A stretch of DNA of 64,000 bases from Rhizophagus irregularis (GCF_026210795.1 NC_089441.1:496001-560000), one strand, 5' to 3'. Positions 19,278 through 29,690 are shown, counted from the stretch's first letter. The notes: a model not told the origin generated them from the sequence alone. A program made the numbers and translations.

Positions 19278-21835
19278 TTGAAAATAAAAAAACATTTATT
19301 TTTATTTTTATTTTTAAAAACCACGTGAACAAGATTACAGAAAGATAGACAAGAACAAAAGATAAAACAAAAGTCGAACGCTATCTAATACTAAGCTATA
19401 ATCAAACCGCCCAAGGACAGCGCCACTCTGGTACCTTTAACAAACCCGGAGGAGTCCCTAACACGACATCACATCCCAATGGACCAAAGAAAAGGCAATC
19501 TAAACATAGACCCGTATTTTTCTTTCGGTCGAAAAGACCGCCACCTGTTAATACTGTAAGAGGTGGAATGGTTCACACTATTCTTATTGTTGTACGTTGT
19601 TAAAAAGGTGTACGTGGGGGTTACCCAAAAAAAAAAAAGATGTATAAAAATACTAGTCAAAAAAAGTAAAAAAAAGTGGCTAGGTATAACGCAAACTATG
19701 ACTATCAGCGTGCCACTAAAAAAAAGATAAGCTGATAGGTGATCTAAAAATTGTTAAAGTGAGGCGGAGACTTTAAAGTCTGCTGAAGAGAGAATATCTA
19801 GTCTCAATTTTTTGATGTGGGTGGTGTGCCTGTCTGCATTTATAGTCGAGACAGGAGGACGTTTATGTGGTCTGATTTCAAGTTGTTTCGCATCATCGGA
19901 TGTATGTCCTTTATAACGATAATGGGAGGCATCAATGTTCATGACTGAGAAATAGTCGATATTAAAACGACCAAGCTCCTGTTCTAACTGGAGTAATTGT
20001 TTGTTAGTTTTGAAAATGTTTTTTCCCTGTTTATGCCTGTTCTCTAGAACAGCACGACGCTCAATCAGAGGCGAGATTTTCTTGTGATAATGATCCTGGA
20101 AATTGGTGAGGTCTTTTGTCATATCTTCACGATATTCTATACGGTTGATAGAGGTACCCCAGAGTTGAGCTCTGGCAGAAAGTTCTTTTTCAAAAATGAG
20201 GCGAGCATTATCATATGCTTCTTGATCTTTTTGTTGACGTAAAGCTAATTCATGAGCTTCTTTACGTTTTTTAATACCATCTAACCAATACGCACAGCCT
20301 GGCGTAAAATGTTGACCTTTGAGTTTGGCCTGTCTTTTAGAAATATAAACAGGTTCATCGGTTACGTAAGGAAGGAGACTGTTAGGAATCCAAATACCCA
20401 GCTTGTCGTGCCAAATGTTCTCATCTTCGACGGGAACGGGTTGTGAATTGGTGGCAGGCGAGCAAGTACTTGTCGTACTAATTGAATCGTCCCTTGGATA
20501 ACGTGGAGCGGGTCGGCGGAACGGGTTATGGTAATTCACATGTTGTATAGGTTTGTTAATATACTGTGAAGGTAAAAATAGAAAACGGTGTTGTCTACCA
20601 CGCTGAAGTTTTTCTTCAAGACTATCCACACGTCTCTGTGACTTTTTGTTATTACCACGATTGTAGAAAACCAATCTACATGCCCGCTGAAAGCGGGATT
20701 TTTGTTTGTTACTCCTTTTACTATTGTCGGAATGGTGTGAACGGAAATTATCGAACCGTTTACGGTACATAAGGTGTTTCTTCTGCGTGTTGAAATGTTT
20801 ATATTCGTTCGCTAAGTACGAGACATCATACGAAATGCCTAAGCGATTTGAGTAAACATGTTTTTTCGTGCCATGTTTCCAGTTGAAATAAGTGTGCAAT
20901 GCGTGAGCTTCTTTGTGGTTAATAGTGTCATTATGGGTCAATAACGGGGTGTGTTTCTTGACATTATGAAAAATGTCTAAATTTTTATGATGAGAAACGC
21001 AGGCTCGTCTATTATGAGACATAATGAAGGGAGAGGGGACACTACACAACTGTGTGTGTTCACTTCCAAAATTGTGAGTAATGGAGAAGTTACATGGTGT
21101 GAAAATACCAAAGTAAAAACGATAACGTTTATAAGAAAAATTAAAGAAAGTTTTTGTGCGGGAATTTCTTTGTGTGACTGTGTCAGCACGTGATTTGATA
21201 AGAAAATATCTATCAAGTAATTTGGAACGAATAAGATTAAAATATTTCTTTTGAATAGATCGGGGGATAACTTTTTGATGGGAAAAAAAAAGTTGTAACA
21301 TCTTACTAATCTGGTATTTCAGATTAGGAAAGCTACAGGTGGAAGAGTAGCTAATAGGGGTCGATTTCATGTGATAATCATTTGTGTGTATTTTAAGATG
21401 AATATCATTGGTGTTTGTTGAGGGATCGACTAGCTCAAAAAAGAAACTTTTTGATCTCCTGATTTCATAAATCTTGTTACATCCAGCCCGTTTGGGTCTA
21501 GTCACGTGAAATTTGTGGAATGAGACATCGAAAGAAAATTTTCCCAAGGAAATATGTTTAGGAAAAAAAGAAGCCATATTTTTCAATATGTTGTATGGGT
21601 GTGAGATAAAAAAAATATTTTATTATAAAAACTTCTTTCAGAGGTCGGGTAATAAGGAGAAGAACCTTTCCATAAGAGGCCACCCAGTGGTCCTCTTTCT
21701 TCTCGAGCGTTAACAAACGTAAAAAAGGGTAAGTAAAAAAAAACAGTATTTAACTGCGGATTTCTATGTAAAAAAATGGAAAGGGGAAAGAGTTTTTCAA
21801 ATAAATATATTTTTGAAAATAAAAAAACATTTATT
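19278..21835 (-). mobile_element. Retroposon-like 2.5-kb insertion with 23-bp target duplication
   Basis: A perfect 23-bp direct repeat (19278-19300 and 21813-21835; core GAAAATAAAAAAACATTTA) brackets a 2512-bp unit. Read on the minus strand the unit ends in an (AAAAAT)n tail (19301-19316) directly before the downstream repeat. A long, variable-length target duplication plus an A-rich 3' tail is the signature of LINE-type target-primed integration. The host sequence on both sides is the 3' tail of the Tc1 element. The unit carries one long reading frame and a 450-bp 3' non-coding part, with no reverse transcriptase. Confidence 0.75.
19754..21586 (-). CDS. 610-residue protein of an unrecognised element-borne family
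   Basis: I do not recognise a domain. The intact frame starts MKNMASFFPKH; the Met at codon 4 is an alternative start. The N-terminal third is basic and aromatic, with blocks KFHVTRPKRAGCNKIYEIRR, SFFFELVD, IHTNDYHM, FFNFSYKRYRFYFGIF and PFIMSHNRRACVSHH. The middle is Arg- and Ser-rich (FRRPAPRYPRDD), and the C-terminal third has a charged helical stretch (KKRKEAHELALRQQKDQEA) suggesting a coiled coil. A paralogue starting at 63121 shares the N-terminal blocks at roughly 60% identity by eye, so the frame is under constraint. It fills a unit with LINE-like insertion marks, so it could be an ORF1/gag-like nucleic-acid-binding protein. A retroposed host gene is the alternative. No zinc knuckle or RT motif is seen. 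Confidence 0.7.
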   Translation of the reverse strand: MKNMASFFPKHISLGKFSFDVSFHKFHVTRPKRAGCNKIYEIRRSKSFFFELVDPSTNTNDIHLKIHTNDYHMKSTPISYSSTCSFPNLKYQISKMLQLFFSHQKVIPRSIQKKYFNLIRSKLLDRYFLIKSRADTVTQRNSRTKTFFNFSYKRYRFYFGIFTPCNFSITHNFGSEHTQLCSVPSPFIMSHNRRACVSHHKNLDIFHNVKKHTPLLTHNDTINHKEAHALHTYFNWKHGTKKHVYSNRLGISYDVSYLANEYKHFNTQKKHLMYRKRFDNFRSHHSDNSKRSNKQKSRFQRACRLVFYNRGNNKKSQRRVDSLEEKLQRGRQHRFLFLPSQYINKPIQHVNYHNPFRRPAPRYPRDDSISTTSTCSPATNSQPVPVEDENIWHDKLGIWIPNSLLPYVTDEPVYISKRQAKLKGQHFTPGCAYWLDGIKKRKEAHELALRQQKDQEAYDNARLIFEKELSARAQLWGTSINRIEYREDMTKDLTNFQDHYHKKISPLIERRAVLENRHKQGKNIFKTNKQLLQLEQELGRFNIDYFSVMNIDASHYRYKGHTSDDAKQLEIRPHKRPPVSTINADRHTTHIKKLRLDILSSADFKVSASL

Positions 21836-22347
21836 ATCGGTAATTTAGTATTAATGTTTTCGCGTAGTCACGTTGTTTGTATCACGTGATTCTTCAAGAG
21901 AAAAAATGTATAAAATTCTTTTTAAATAAAATTCTTATTATTTATTATTTACAACATAACAAAAGAAATTCCCAGCTTGTAACTTCATAAAATTTAAAAC
22001 TACAATATCAATAAAGTTTTTTAATAAAATTGCTTAATTTTTGATGAAAATTATAAAAAAAAAATTAAAAATATAATAAAAACATTCCTCAGTACCTGGT
22101 GGGATAACCACGAGCTTTTATTACTGCTTCTATTCTACGATTCGTTAGAAAGAACAGTTTCTACCCTTCGTCGCCAAATCCACAAGTTGCAATGTGTGTA
22201 TCTTTCCTACTATATTATTATTATTATATTATTCCAATATTAATTTGTTGTTGCTTGCTGTGATGCGGATTTCTTATCACAAATGTTCTTTATCATATAA
22301 ATCATGCTCTCTACAAGCTTTTGGTAAAACCTCATGTGGATTTGCCC

Positions 22348-22873
22348 TAGGGATGGGATCGGTTCGTCGGTTCTATTTCGGGTCTTCGTCGGTTTAGCAA
22401 AATATGAGTTACATGCGTCAAATTTAAGACGCAGGTAGAGCATGCGATGAAGACCCTATAAAAAATTTTTATCCAAATATTTCCATTATTTCTCCGTGTC
22501 TTCCGTAAAAATTCCGTGAAAATGATACATTCACGGATATCCATGTTAGCGAGATGAAAATTTCCATGATTTAAGGTTATTAATTCCATGAAAATGATAC
22601 ATTCACGGAAAAAACATGGAAAGATAAAACACGGATCAGATTTTTTACAGGGAGATCGATTAGAAAATTTTTGATTGGTCATCAAACAATGGTTGGTCCG
22701 TGATCGTCATAATTTTGATGACAACCCGATTTGGAGCGAACCGGTTCGGAGCCAGTTCCGGTTCGATTTTTAGAACAGTTCCCCAGAGTGTTTCAAAGTT
22801 CAGAATCTGCTAAAATTAGAATCGGTTCCAGAACCGGTTTGGAACCGCTCTGTTTGGAACTTCCCTATCTCTA
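22348..22873. mobile_element. hAT-like non-autonomous element
   Basis: The left end TAGGGATGGGATCGGTTCG and the inverse of the right end TAGAGATAGGGAAGTTCC are similar. The inside is full of GGTTCGGAACCGG-type palindromes (22735-22850), a hallmark of some non-autonomous hAT elements. I could not find an 8-bp target duplication, and about 145 bp of the host transposase are missing at the junction, so the family call is tentative. Confidence 0.5.
22454..22652. mobile_element. CCCTGTAAAAAA-type MITE, copy 1
   Basis: The ends are CCCTATAAAAAATTTTTATC and GGATCAGATTTTTTACAGGG, about 199 bp apart, with internal inverted words (TTCACGGA, TCCGTGAA) and a repeated CATGAAAATGATACATTCACG segment. It is nested in the hAT-like element. 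The same family occurs at 27824-27998 and 28740-28904. Confidence 0.75.
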
Positions 22874-23359
22874 CTGACTATGGGAATAAATTTATTCCCA
22901 TTTCTTCTATAAAATTTCTTGTTCTTGCGCTTGTATTAATGGTGCATTATCTTGTTGGACCATTTTCTTTCTCAAAGTTCTTTAAAAATGGGAACACATG
23001 ATAGTCCGGTATTTCTTCTATATATTTTGTGCTATCAACTCGACCATCAATTCTTAATCCAAACCATGAAAAACATCCACATTCCCCTCCATATTTCAAG
23101 ACAATTAATGTTATATTTTTCCTCCTGGAAGCGCCAAACCCGAATTTTTCCATCATTTTGAAACATAGTAAATCAATAATCTGTGTTCCATAAACGTCTT
23201 TCACGAGCCCAATCTAAACGTATTTTTCACTAATATTAAGGGCTGTACAACTGTTACAGCATGTTTGTTTCATATTACGCCATACATAAATTAATTTCAG
23301 TAGATCCGTTAAAATTTTCTCATTTTTTTCCACAGGTTCACGCCGGTTTTTAGTAATAA

Positions 23360-23820
23360 TTGCCGATTCGTCTAAAATCGGCACTGCGTTACTAATAAAA
23401 TTCGGGGATAGTAGCGATAATAAAAAAAAGCGTTTTTCACATCTCACGCGCGGAATACAGTAGATTTCCACCCATTTCACAAACAGAAGTACCATAAACT
23501 TTTACCTGGTTCTAATAATAAAAAATATTTCAAAAAAGTCTTTTAAAAACAACTAAAGTTATATGTTTCTAATGTAAATAACGCAAAATAGAAAAATAAA
23601 ATAATAAAATATTGAAATTTCCTATATTTTAAGGTATAAATCTGACGCGCGTACATAGTAAACTCATTATTTTGCATATGAACATAAAATTTTTTTTTTT
23701 GCAAATTCTTTTTTTTTCAAGTATTTGTTTTTTCAGTATATCATATGATTTTTATTTATATTTAATATGTCGTCTATGAAATATCTTTTTTTGATTGTGT
23801 TCTAGCACAAAATCGGAAAT
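23360..23820. mobile_element. TTAA-type MITE, copy 1 (piggyBac-like)
   Basis: The left end TTGCCGATTCGTCTAAAATC and the right end AAAATCGGAA are inverted, flanked by ATAA and TTAA. It splits the Tc1 transposase frame between DKRH and the following segment. It contains TCTGACGCGCGTACATAGTA, shared with the copy at 38479-39129, where the TTAA duplication is perfect. Confidence 0.65.
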
Positions 23821-24179
23821 TTAAGGTGTCGTTTATCCTGTTCAGTCAACTTTTTTGGGCGTACACTTCGGGGAGCAACGGTAATAGCACCTTTTTTCAC
23901 GATATTTTGTTATTATAGTAGTTTTACCATAGCCTGTTTTTTTCTGAAATGGTCCGTTCAGAGTTACCAGCTAGTAAAAACCAATAACTTTTCCACGCTC
24001 AAAATCCATTGGTTCTCTTTTTTTAACCATCTTTGCGTTTAAAATGAAGCTAAAATTTTGTGTAATAAACATTACTAATTTATGACATAATAAATAGTTT
24101 TCGTTTAAATCACAATCATTACTGTTTGGGTAATGTTTATGCAGATCTTGATGGTTGGTTGTAAACCTTTTGCGCGGTA

Positions 24180-24780
24180 AATCCTGAATATGCTAAATTG
24201 GTTAAAAACTTGTTTGATCTAAGTAAATTCTCAAGGTTATAGGTTATATATTTTTAAAAAGTGAAATTGTTCAAACAAATAAAAGTACACCAATTTTCTT
24301 TCATAACGATTAACTTTGTATAATTAAACCCAAACCAAAATCGGACAAAAACTTTATTATTTTTAGAAAAAGAAATGACAAAAATTGGAGTAATATATAA
24401 AGTTTCAAAAAAGAAACATCTCGAGCCCTAACCTATTAAAATGAGAGTTCCATTTCATTACGCCATATCGCTATCTTGGTTATTGCTATCTATTCACAAA
24501 CCAATTTCATCTAATGTACTAATATAATTTCGTAAAATCCTTAAACTTTAGTCTTCTTAATTCCTCCAAGTGCACGAATCTCCATTGCTCCCAAACAGTT
24601 AAGTTGTTACCTTTGAAAGATATTAGACCCGAACCTGCAAGAGAAATATGAGTGCATTAATGGATTATTTTTACATCATCCTTACCAGAAGAACTAACAT
24701 TAAGGTATAATTAAGTAAAAATTTTCCTTTCTTAAACTTTTTTATTATTAAATGGATTTATTTTATTACATTAAAAAATA
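24180..24780. other. Spacer, no gene seen
   Basis: Short unclear frames only, no recognisable termini. Confidence 0.35.
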
Positions 24781-24901
24781 ATATAATTAGATTAATTATT
24801 GTAGTATAAAAAACAGGTGATGTGTTTTTCCTATTTTGTACTTTCTGTGCGTTATTCTACAATTCTTTAAAAGTTAATTTTGTTATTTGTTCCCATGAAA
24901 A

Positions 24902-25923
24902 TTCTCGAGTTTGGGAAGAAAAAAGAGAAAATTCCTTATCAACGTTATATACTCTCACCAATTCTATCGGAAGAGAATGAATCTAATAACGCCGAAGGAA
25001 CGTAGATTCTTAAAATTAGAAGAAGTGATACCGAAAGTTGAGGAATTGAAGAGTATATTCAAAAAGTGCGGAGAAGAAATGGAATGGGAAGCGATAAAAG
25101 AGAATTTGAGGATGATCGTAATTCAATATCGTCAAAATTTTACGACGTTAAATAATGATTTCACAAAAAAAGTTAAGGAGGAGGAACAGTGAAATATATG
25201 AAAGAATATAAATGAAAAGAGGGCGAGTATCAGAAAAGATGGAGAGTGGAACGAGAATAGAGTAGATCGACCAATCCTAAGTTGAAGTCACGTGATTTAC
25301 GTTATAAAAGATTTCCAACAATTTGTTTTTTGGAGTTTTAATGGGATACAGCCACCGGTAACCGCCGGAATTCAAAAAAAGGAAATTTAACAATGTAGTT
25401 ATTGTTGTAATTTTATTTTTTGATTTCGCAGATCACAATATCACAAATTGTATAAAAAATGAGTAACTGTAACTATTAGCTATAGAGAACTTTAAATTTA
25501 GTCACAGGATTAGAAAGCAGGGGTCGAGTTTAGTTTTGGGATTTTGGGAAATATTGTTATCTAACACGCTATCACAGGTAGTGTATATATAATGACACCA
25601 TCTAGAATTAGGCTCTTTTTGGATTTGCTGCTAAATTTTCGCGAGTAGTTAGGTTTGCTTATTTTAAATGTAGCTTGTAGCTTTCCTATCTATAACTCAC
25701 TAATTTAATTTGATAATATATTATTAGTTTAGTTTTTTTTTGTTTTTTTTTCTCTTTGTTTCTTTTAGTTTATGGCATTTTGTTTGGTTTATATTTTAGA
25801 TAGACACTTTATTGACTACATGAACAAAACGTAATTCTTTGCGTGTATATGGCGGTATTACGTTACCATGAACTGATCTTACTAATGGTTTTAACAAAAA
25901 AAAAAAAAGTTCTCGAGTTGGGA
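24902..25923 (+). mobile_element. Poly(A)-tailed retrocopy with 14-15-bp target duplication
   Basis: TTCTCGAGTTTGGGA (24902-24916) and TTCTCGAGTTGGGA (25910-25923) bracket about 1 kb that ends in 13 A residues (25896-25908) just before the second repeat. In duplication arm II the flanking TTCCCATG and TCATCAAA words lie only 8 bp apart (near 30975-30995), so arm II is the unoccupied site. The insert holds a 5'-truncated coding region and about 700 bp of 3' untranslated-like sequence. This fits LINE-machinery retroposition of an mRNA. Confidence 0.65.
24977..25192 (+). pseudogene. Unknown helical protein, C-terminal part in a retrocopy
   Basis: Not recognised. The frame reads MNLITPKERRFLKLEEVIPK and onward with KSIFKKCGEEMEWEAIKENL to a KEEEQ end, strongly helical and charged. 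The region upstream is protein-like in another frame (KIPYQRYILSPILSEENESN) and stops at 25010. One indel near 25000 would join the two frames. It has no 5' end of its own because the insertion is truncated. It is probably a dead copy of a host gene located elsewhere. Confidence 0.45.
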
Positions 25924-26489
25924 TCATCAAATATTCTTTTTTGGTTGGATCTGCCTATTTCTCGATTTCTCGATTGGATTTTAGATTATTCGCCCCACCT
26001 TCATAATTTGGTGAAAGTTCAGAATAAAAATGACATCAAAGGCTTGTCTTTGCGCATAGTCCACCTTCGTTTTGTTAAAATGTATAAGCACTTGTTAGGA
26101 CCAACTAGAAAAAATGCAAAATAAAATTTTTAAATTGATTAAAAAATTTTTATCAAAATAAAGTATTGATTGAATTGTTTTTCGATATTTGTCTTTCTTT
26201 TTTAGATTAGTCAAATATTTTCACCACAATCTTTTTTTTTCATCAATTCAAAACTTTTTTTACTAGGTTAAAATAAGAAAATGATTATTAATCACTTTTA
26301 TTAAGAATTACAAAATCAATTGTAAATTTTGTAAATTGTAAATGGTGATCTGCAAATTCGCATTCATTTTTTTTTTAAAAAAAAAGCAAAAAGAATTATT
26401 TAAAAATTATTAATTATTAAGGACGAAGTTCATTTTGATTCTATTTTTCTTTTTAATTAAATTATTTATGAAGTAAAATCAAAAATGAA

Positions 26490-26712
26490 AATCCCATTTC
26501 CTTTTTTATTTTAAGATTTTTTTTTTTGATTTTTTTTTTAAAAAAAAGGTGCTTTTTTACAAAAAAGAGAAAAAAGATAAATCAAAAAAGGTAAAACCAT
26601 TTCCTTTTTTATTTTAAAAAAAAAACGAAAAAAATTTTTTTTTTACATAAAGAGAAAATGGGTAAATCAAAAATGGAAACTATTTCCTTTTTTATTTTCA
26701 TAAAAAATGTTG
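26490..26712. repeat. Three ~105-bp A/T tandem repeats
   Basis: The word TTTCCTTTTTTATTTT occurs at about 26497, 26599 and 26683, each time followed by poly-A or poly-T runs and a GAGAAAA-TAAATCAAAAA segment. A short triplication of ATTTCGGCA follows at 26868-26893. No gene. Confidence 0.6.
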
Positions 26713-27559
26713 GTTTTTGCTATACTAACATATATGTAAAATTATCTGAGTGACTTTTCATCCAAATTTGGATTTATGGTTAGATTAAATGCAAATCTAA
26801 TCCATAAAAATGCACTAACTAATCCATAAAAATGCATAAATTTTTTCACATTTTTTCATTTCAAGATATTTCGGCAATTTCGGCAATTTCGGTACAAAAA
26901 AGTCTATCGAATTATTTGATATGCTAGATGAAAATATCCTAGATACTTTTTTTGGCTTATCATTTCCACCATATTTTTGATTGATCTACAAATTGTATTG
27001 ATATATACGGCATCATTTATACCGTTTTGTAAAAAAAATTGCTAAGCGTGCGTGAGACGATTTTCTTTTTTTTCTTTCTTCATACAATCAACTTATCAAC
27101 TGGCTTTTTACTTGTAAGTTATGAGTTTAAGAAATTCTAAGAAGTATTTATTTATTTTTTTTCGTATGATTATAGAAAATATTTTTTTTTCATGGATAAA
27201 TAACGTAATATTTTCATGAATTAATAACGTAAGATATTAATTGTTGACACGAAAAAAACATTTCTTTTTTCCGTAAATGTAAATAAAATTTTATTTATTC
27301 GTAATTAAAAGTGATTGTAATGATGAAAATGTTTTCGATGAATTTTCATATACTTCTATAAGAAAGTATAAGACATCATTATGTAAGATCATAATTTAGA
27401 AATGTTTTCATCGGGCTGATTTTAAGAAAAAAAAAATTGGGTAAAAGCGTGAGGGTTTTCTCCTTCCGTTATCATTCCGTTGTGAAGCCTCTTTTTTTTT
27501 CATGAGAAAAAAAATTTTGGATTTTTTTTTTAAAAAAAAAAAGAAGTTTGAAATTTGAA

Positions 27560-27676
27560 AAAGGTATATAAAACAAAGTATTTCATACTTTTTCCATTCA
27601 ATTATTCACTATTTAACAAAATTCCCACTATGCCTGCTAAAATCTCAACTATTTATTACCTACTACAGAATGACTG
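27560..27676 (+). promoter_or_regulatory. TATA-box promoter relic with a 15-codon frame
   Basis: TATATAAAA at 27565 is followed 60-70 bp later by CACTATGCCTGCTAAAATC, whose frame ends after 15 codons. The same TATA region occurs in arm II at 31961, where the ATG is lost. It is probably the promoter and start of a duplicated gene whose body has decayed. Confidence 0.4.
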
Positions 27677-27823
27677 ACTCAAGATTATATAGTCAAAGAA
27701 ATCACAAATAAATGATATTGATGCGACAAAGGACATTTATCTTTTCCATCCGACCGAAATATATCGATTTTGAGAAAGGCGATGTCATATTTTTGAAAAA
27801 AAGTTTATGGGATGTACTGGGTG

Positions 27824-27998
27824 TCCTATAAAAATTTTATCCGTTATTTCTGAAAAAAACTCCATAAAAATGAGCCTCCATTCACGGAAAATGTCGGAAA
27901 ATGTAAATCATTCGATAAATTCCGTGATATACCGGAAATATGATTCTTTTACCGAAAAAAAGATGAAATGTAAAAACGGATCGACTTTTTTTACAGGG
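27824..27998. mobile_element. CCCTGTAAAAAA-type MITE, copy 2
   Basis: The ends are TCCTATAAAAATTTTATCCG and CGGATCGACTTTTTTTACAG+GG, 175 bp. In arm II the flanks CTGGGTG and GTATTCTGTAAGTA are directly joined (near 32185), giving an empty site. Confidence 0.8.
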
Positions 27999-28251
27999 TA
28001 TTCTGTAAGTAGCCAAATTTTCAATGTGTGAATGATTCTATCCTTTTACTGATTTTACCTCTTAATAACACTAAGATCAATGCAACGTCGATAAAGGTCA
28101 TGGAAAATTTGGATTTGATACAAAGCCATCGATCAAATTAAATATTATGGTTGTAGGGAGAGATCAACAACAAAAAACGATCAGAAATGTAGATGGAAAA
28201 TCGGTGTTGGATTTTTACGTTGAAGAAAATCTCGATTCCGTGAATCCTGGG

Positions 28252-28400
28252 TTGAAGCAATTTCGCTGAAGGGAATCAAGGGATGTTTCACCGAAGTGCC
28301 ATTTTCGCTGAAATGACATTTTTCCGAATGTCCATTTCCCTGAATGGCCATTTTTACCGAAGTACATTTCTCCGAAGTCATTTCGACGAAGGGACATTTA
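28252..28400. repeat. Minisatellite of TTTCxCCGAAG motif, second array
   Basis: About eight imperfect units (TTTCGCTGAAGGGA, TTTCACCGAAGTGC, TTTCGCTGAAATGAC, TTTCGACGAAGGGAC). Same motif as at 490-657. The paralogous arms at 29090 and 32415 read straight from GTGAATTxTGGGTT into the next shared block, so the array and its 3' neighbour are an insertion. Confidence 0.8.
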
Positions 28401-28739
28401 ATTCCCTTTTCTTTTTTATAAGAAAACGAATTATTTACACATTACAAGTCACGTTTGTTTATTTTTTATTTAATTAAAGGAAAATTAATTTTATTAAACA
28501 ATTTCATCGTACTCATCAAATTTTCTGAAAAATTTTTTTTTTTTCTTTGTATTGATTAAGGAATTGTGTTAATCACTTGGTTAAATCTTAGGTACCTTTT
28601 CAATAAAACCAATTCCATTAATTAAACGATGAGATTCACAACAGGGATATTCGTAGGATCAATTAATACGAACCGGCGGTAATTGATGAAATTACCCAAG
28701 AAGAAGCATCACCCAGCAAACATATTATAAATCTTGAAT

Positions 28740-29425
28740 CCTATAGAAAATTTTATCCGTTATTCCTGAAAAAAACTCCGTAAAAATGAGCCTTTCACTG
28801 ATTCATTCACAAAAAATGTAAATAATTCGATAAATTCCGGAAATATGAGCCTTTTACGGAAAAAAAGATGGAATATATAAAACGGATCGACTTTTTTTAC
28901 AGGGTTGGTATTTTATAAGTCAAAATTTTCAATGTGTGAATGATTCTATTTCTTCCTCTTAACAACATTAAGATCAATGTAACGTCGATGAAGTCATGGA
29001 GAATTTAGAATTTGATACGATACCATAAATATTATGGTTTTAGGGATCACAACAAGAAATGTGGAAAAGCGATCGTGAACCCCGTGAATTTTGGGTTAAG
29101 ATAAGACATGACCCTAATTTTAGGTACCTTTCCGATAAACCAATTCCATTGACTAAACAATGAACAGATTTCAGCCATTTTATGAATATTAAGGAATTTT
29201 TTTTTTAGATATCTTATCAATGCATAACACAACACAACAAAAAAAAATTGAATCCGTAATTACTAGATTATGCATTGGGGTGCAGTGTTATAATATAAAT
29301 AAAAAAAAAAATTTTAATTTTTATTAATTAAAATCCGTGTAAAATGCGCCCATTCGAATTCATCCGGTAGGATCATCTGCGTGTCCATTACCCAAGTAAT
29401 ATTGCAGATCCATAAATTTTTATCA
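28740..29425. repeat. Third partial copy of the duplicated block, starting with a MITE
   Basis: It begins with the CCCTGTAAAAAA-type MITE copy 3 (28740-28904, ending GATCGACTTTTTTTACAGGG). Sequence then follows that matches the flank of copy 2 (TCAATGTGTGAATGATTCTA, CATTAAGATCAATGTAACG) and arm II (AAGATAAGACATGACCCTAA). It ends near 29410 with the TCTGCGTGTCCATT motif also found at 32932. Copies 2 and 3 share MITE and flank, so this piece was duplicated with its MITE. Confidence 0.7.
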
Positions 29426-29469
29426 ACAAAATTTTCATATTTATTTATTTCATATGAAAATGAGAATAA

Positions 29470-29690
29470 AAGAAACCTTTTTGTAACGTATGATTAAACC
29501 GAACATAATTCCTCTGCTGTCCTGTCATACCTTCTTGGTATAACATGGCGTGGGTACTAGTGATAAAGTACTAGCTGACTATTATAATATTATAGAACAA
29601 AAAAAGAGGTATAAACATGATATCATGAGAATAAAAAAAACCTTTTTGTAACGTATTATTAAACGGGACATAATTCCTGAATAAATTTAA
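29470..29690. repeat. Direct repeat pair (~50 bp)
   Basis: ATGAGAATAAAAGAAACCTT then TTTGTAACGTATGATTAAAC at 29460-29510 recurs at 29622-29672 (GTAACGTATTATTAAACGGG, ACATAATTCCTGA). No gene. Confidence 0.6.

Larger units (their letters stand above)
22095..24030 (-). pseudogene. Tc1/mariner transposase, decayed and interrupted
   Basis: Same family as the copy at 58396. From the ATG at 24030 the helix-turn-helix part reads TGYGKTTIITKYR- and RSVRPKKLTEQDKR-like. It is interrupted at 23820-23360 by a TTAA-type MITE and resumes with degraded sequence to about 23220. The catalytic part follows ([40 protein letters not shown], then a piece matching QDNAPIHTSARTR) to about 22885. The DLNPIE block is lost at the hAT-like insertion. 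The C-terminus (LVESMI, then SSWVS-like) lies at 22347-22095 with an extra insert of about 130 bp. Several frameshifts and stops make it non-functional. Confidence 0.7.
19137..24179 (-). mobile_element. Tc1/mariner-type element with nested insertions
   Basis: One end at 19137 reads CACTCCCGCGCAAAAAGTTT then AAGGACCACC, after a TA. The same terminus is found at 58157. The opposite end near 24160-24179 reads AAACCTTTTGCGCGG, its degraded inverse. Between them, on the minus strand, lie a decayed DD34D/E transposase (24030 down to about 22095) and a 3' non-coding tail. At least four elements are inserted: 19301-21812 (retroposon-like), 22348-22873 (hAT-like) with 22454-22652 nested inside it, and 23360-23820 (TTAA-type). 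Without them the Tc1 body is about 1.5 kb, normal for the family. Confidence 0.75.
24781..28250. repeat. Imperfect segmental duplication, arm I
   Basis: It aligns in the same orientation with about 30890-32440. Shared landmarks are TTCTGTGCGTTxTTCTAC, TTTTTTGGTTGGATCTG, GGCTTATCATTTCCA, TTTTTACTTGTAAGTTAT, a GAATTTGAAAAAGGTATATA promoter-like motif, TGATGTCATATTTTTGAA and GGGATGTxCTGGGTG. Arm I is longer because of a retrocopy (24917-25909), A/T tandem repeats (26490-26710) and a MITE (27824-27998). A third partial copy starts at 28740. Confidence 0.7.

Noticed and set aside
20566-21193. Plus-strand and alternative minus-strand frames inside the 610-residue gene
   Set aside because: Shadows of the long minus-strand frame, which is supported by its paralogue at 63121.
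22947-23495. Separate minus-strand genes of 85-93 codons
   Set aside because: Both are pieces of the decayed Tc1 transposase split by indels and a MITE.
25843-26124. 93-codon plus-strand frame
   Set aside because: Spans the poly(A) end of the retrocopy and its flank, so it joins unrelated sequences.
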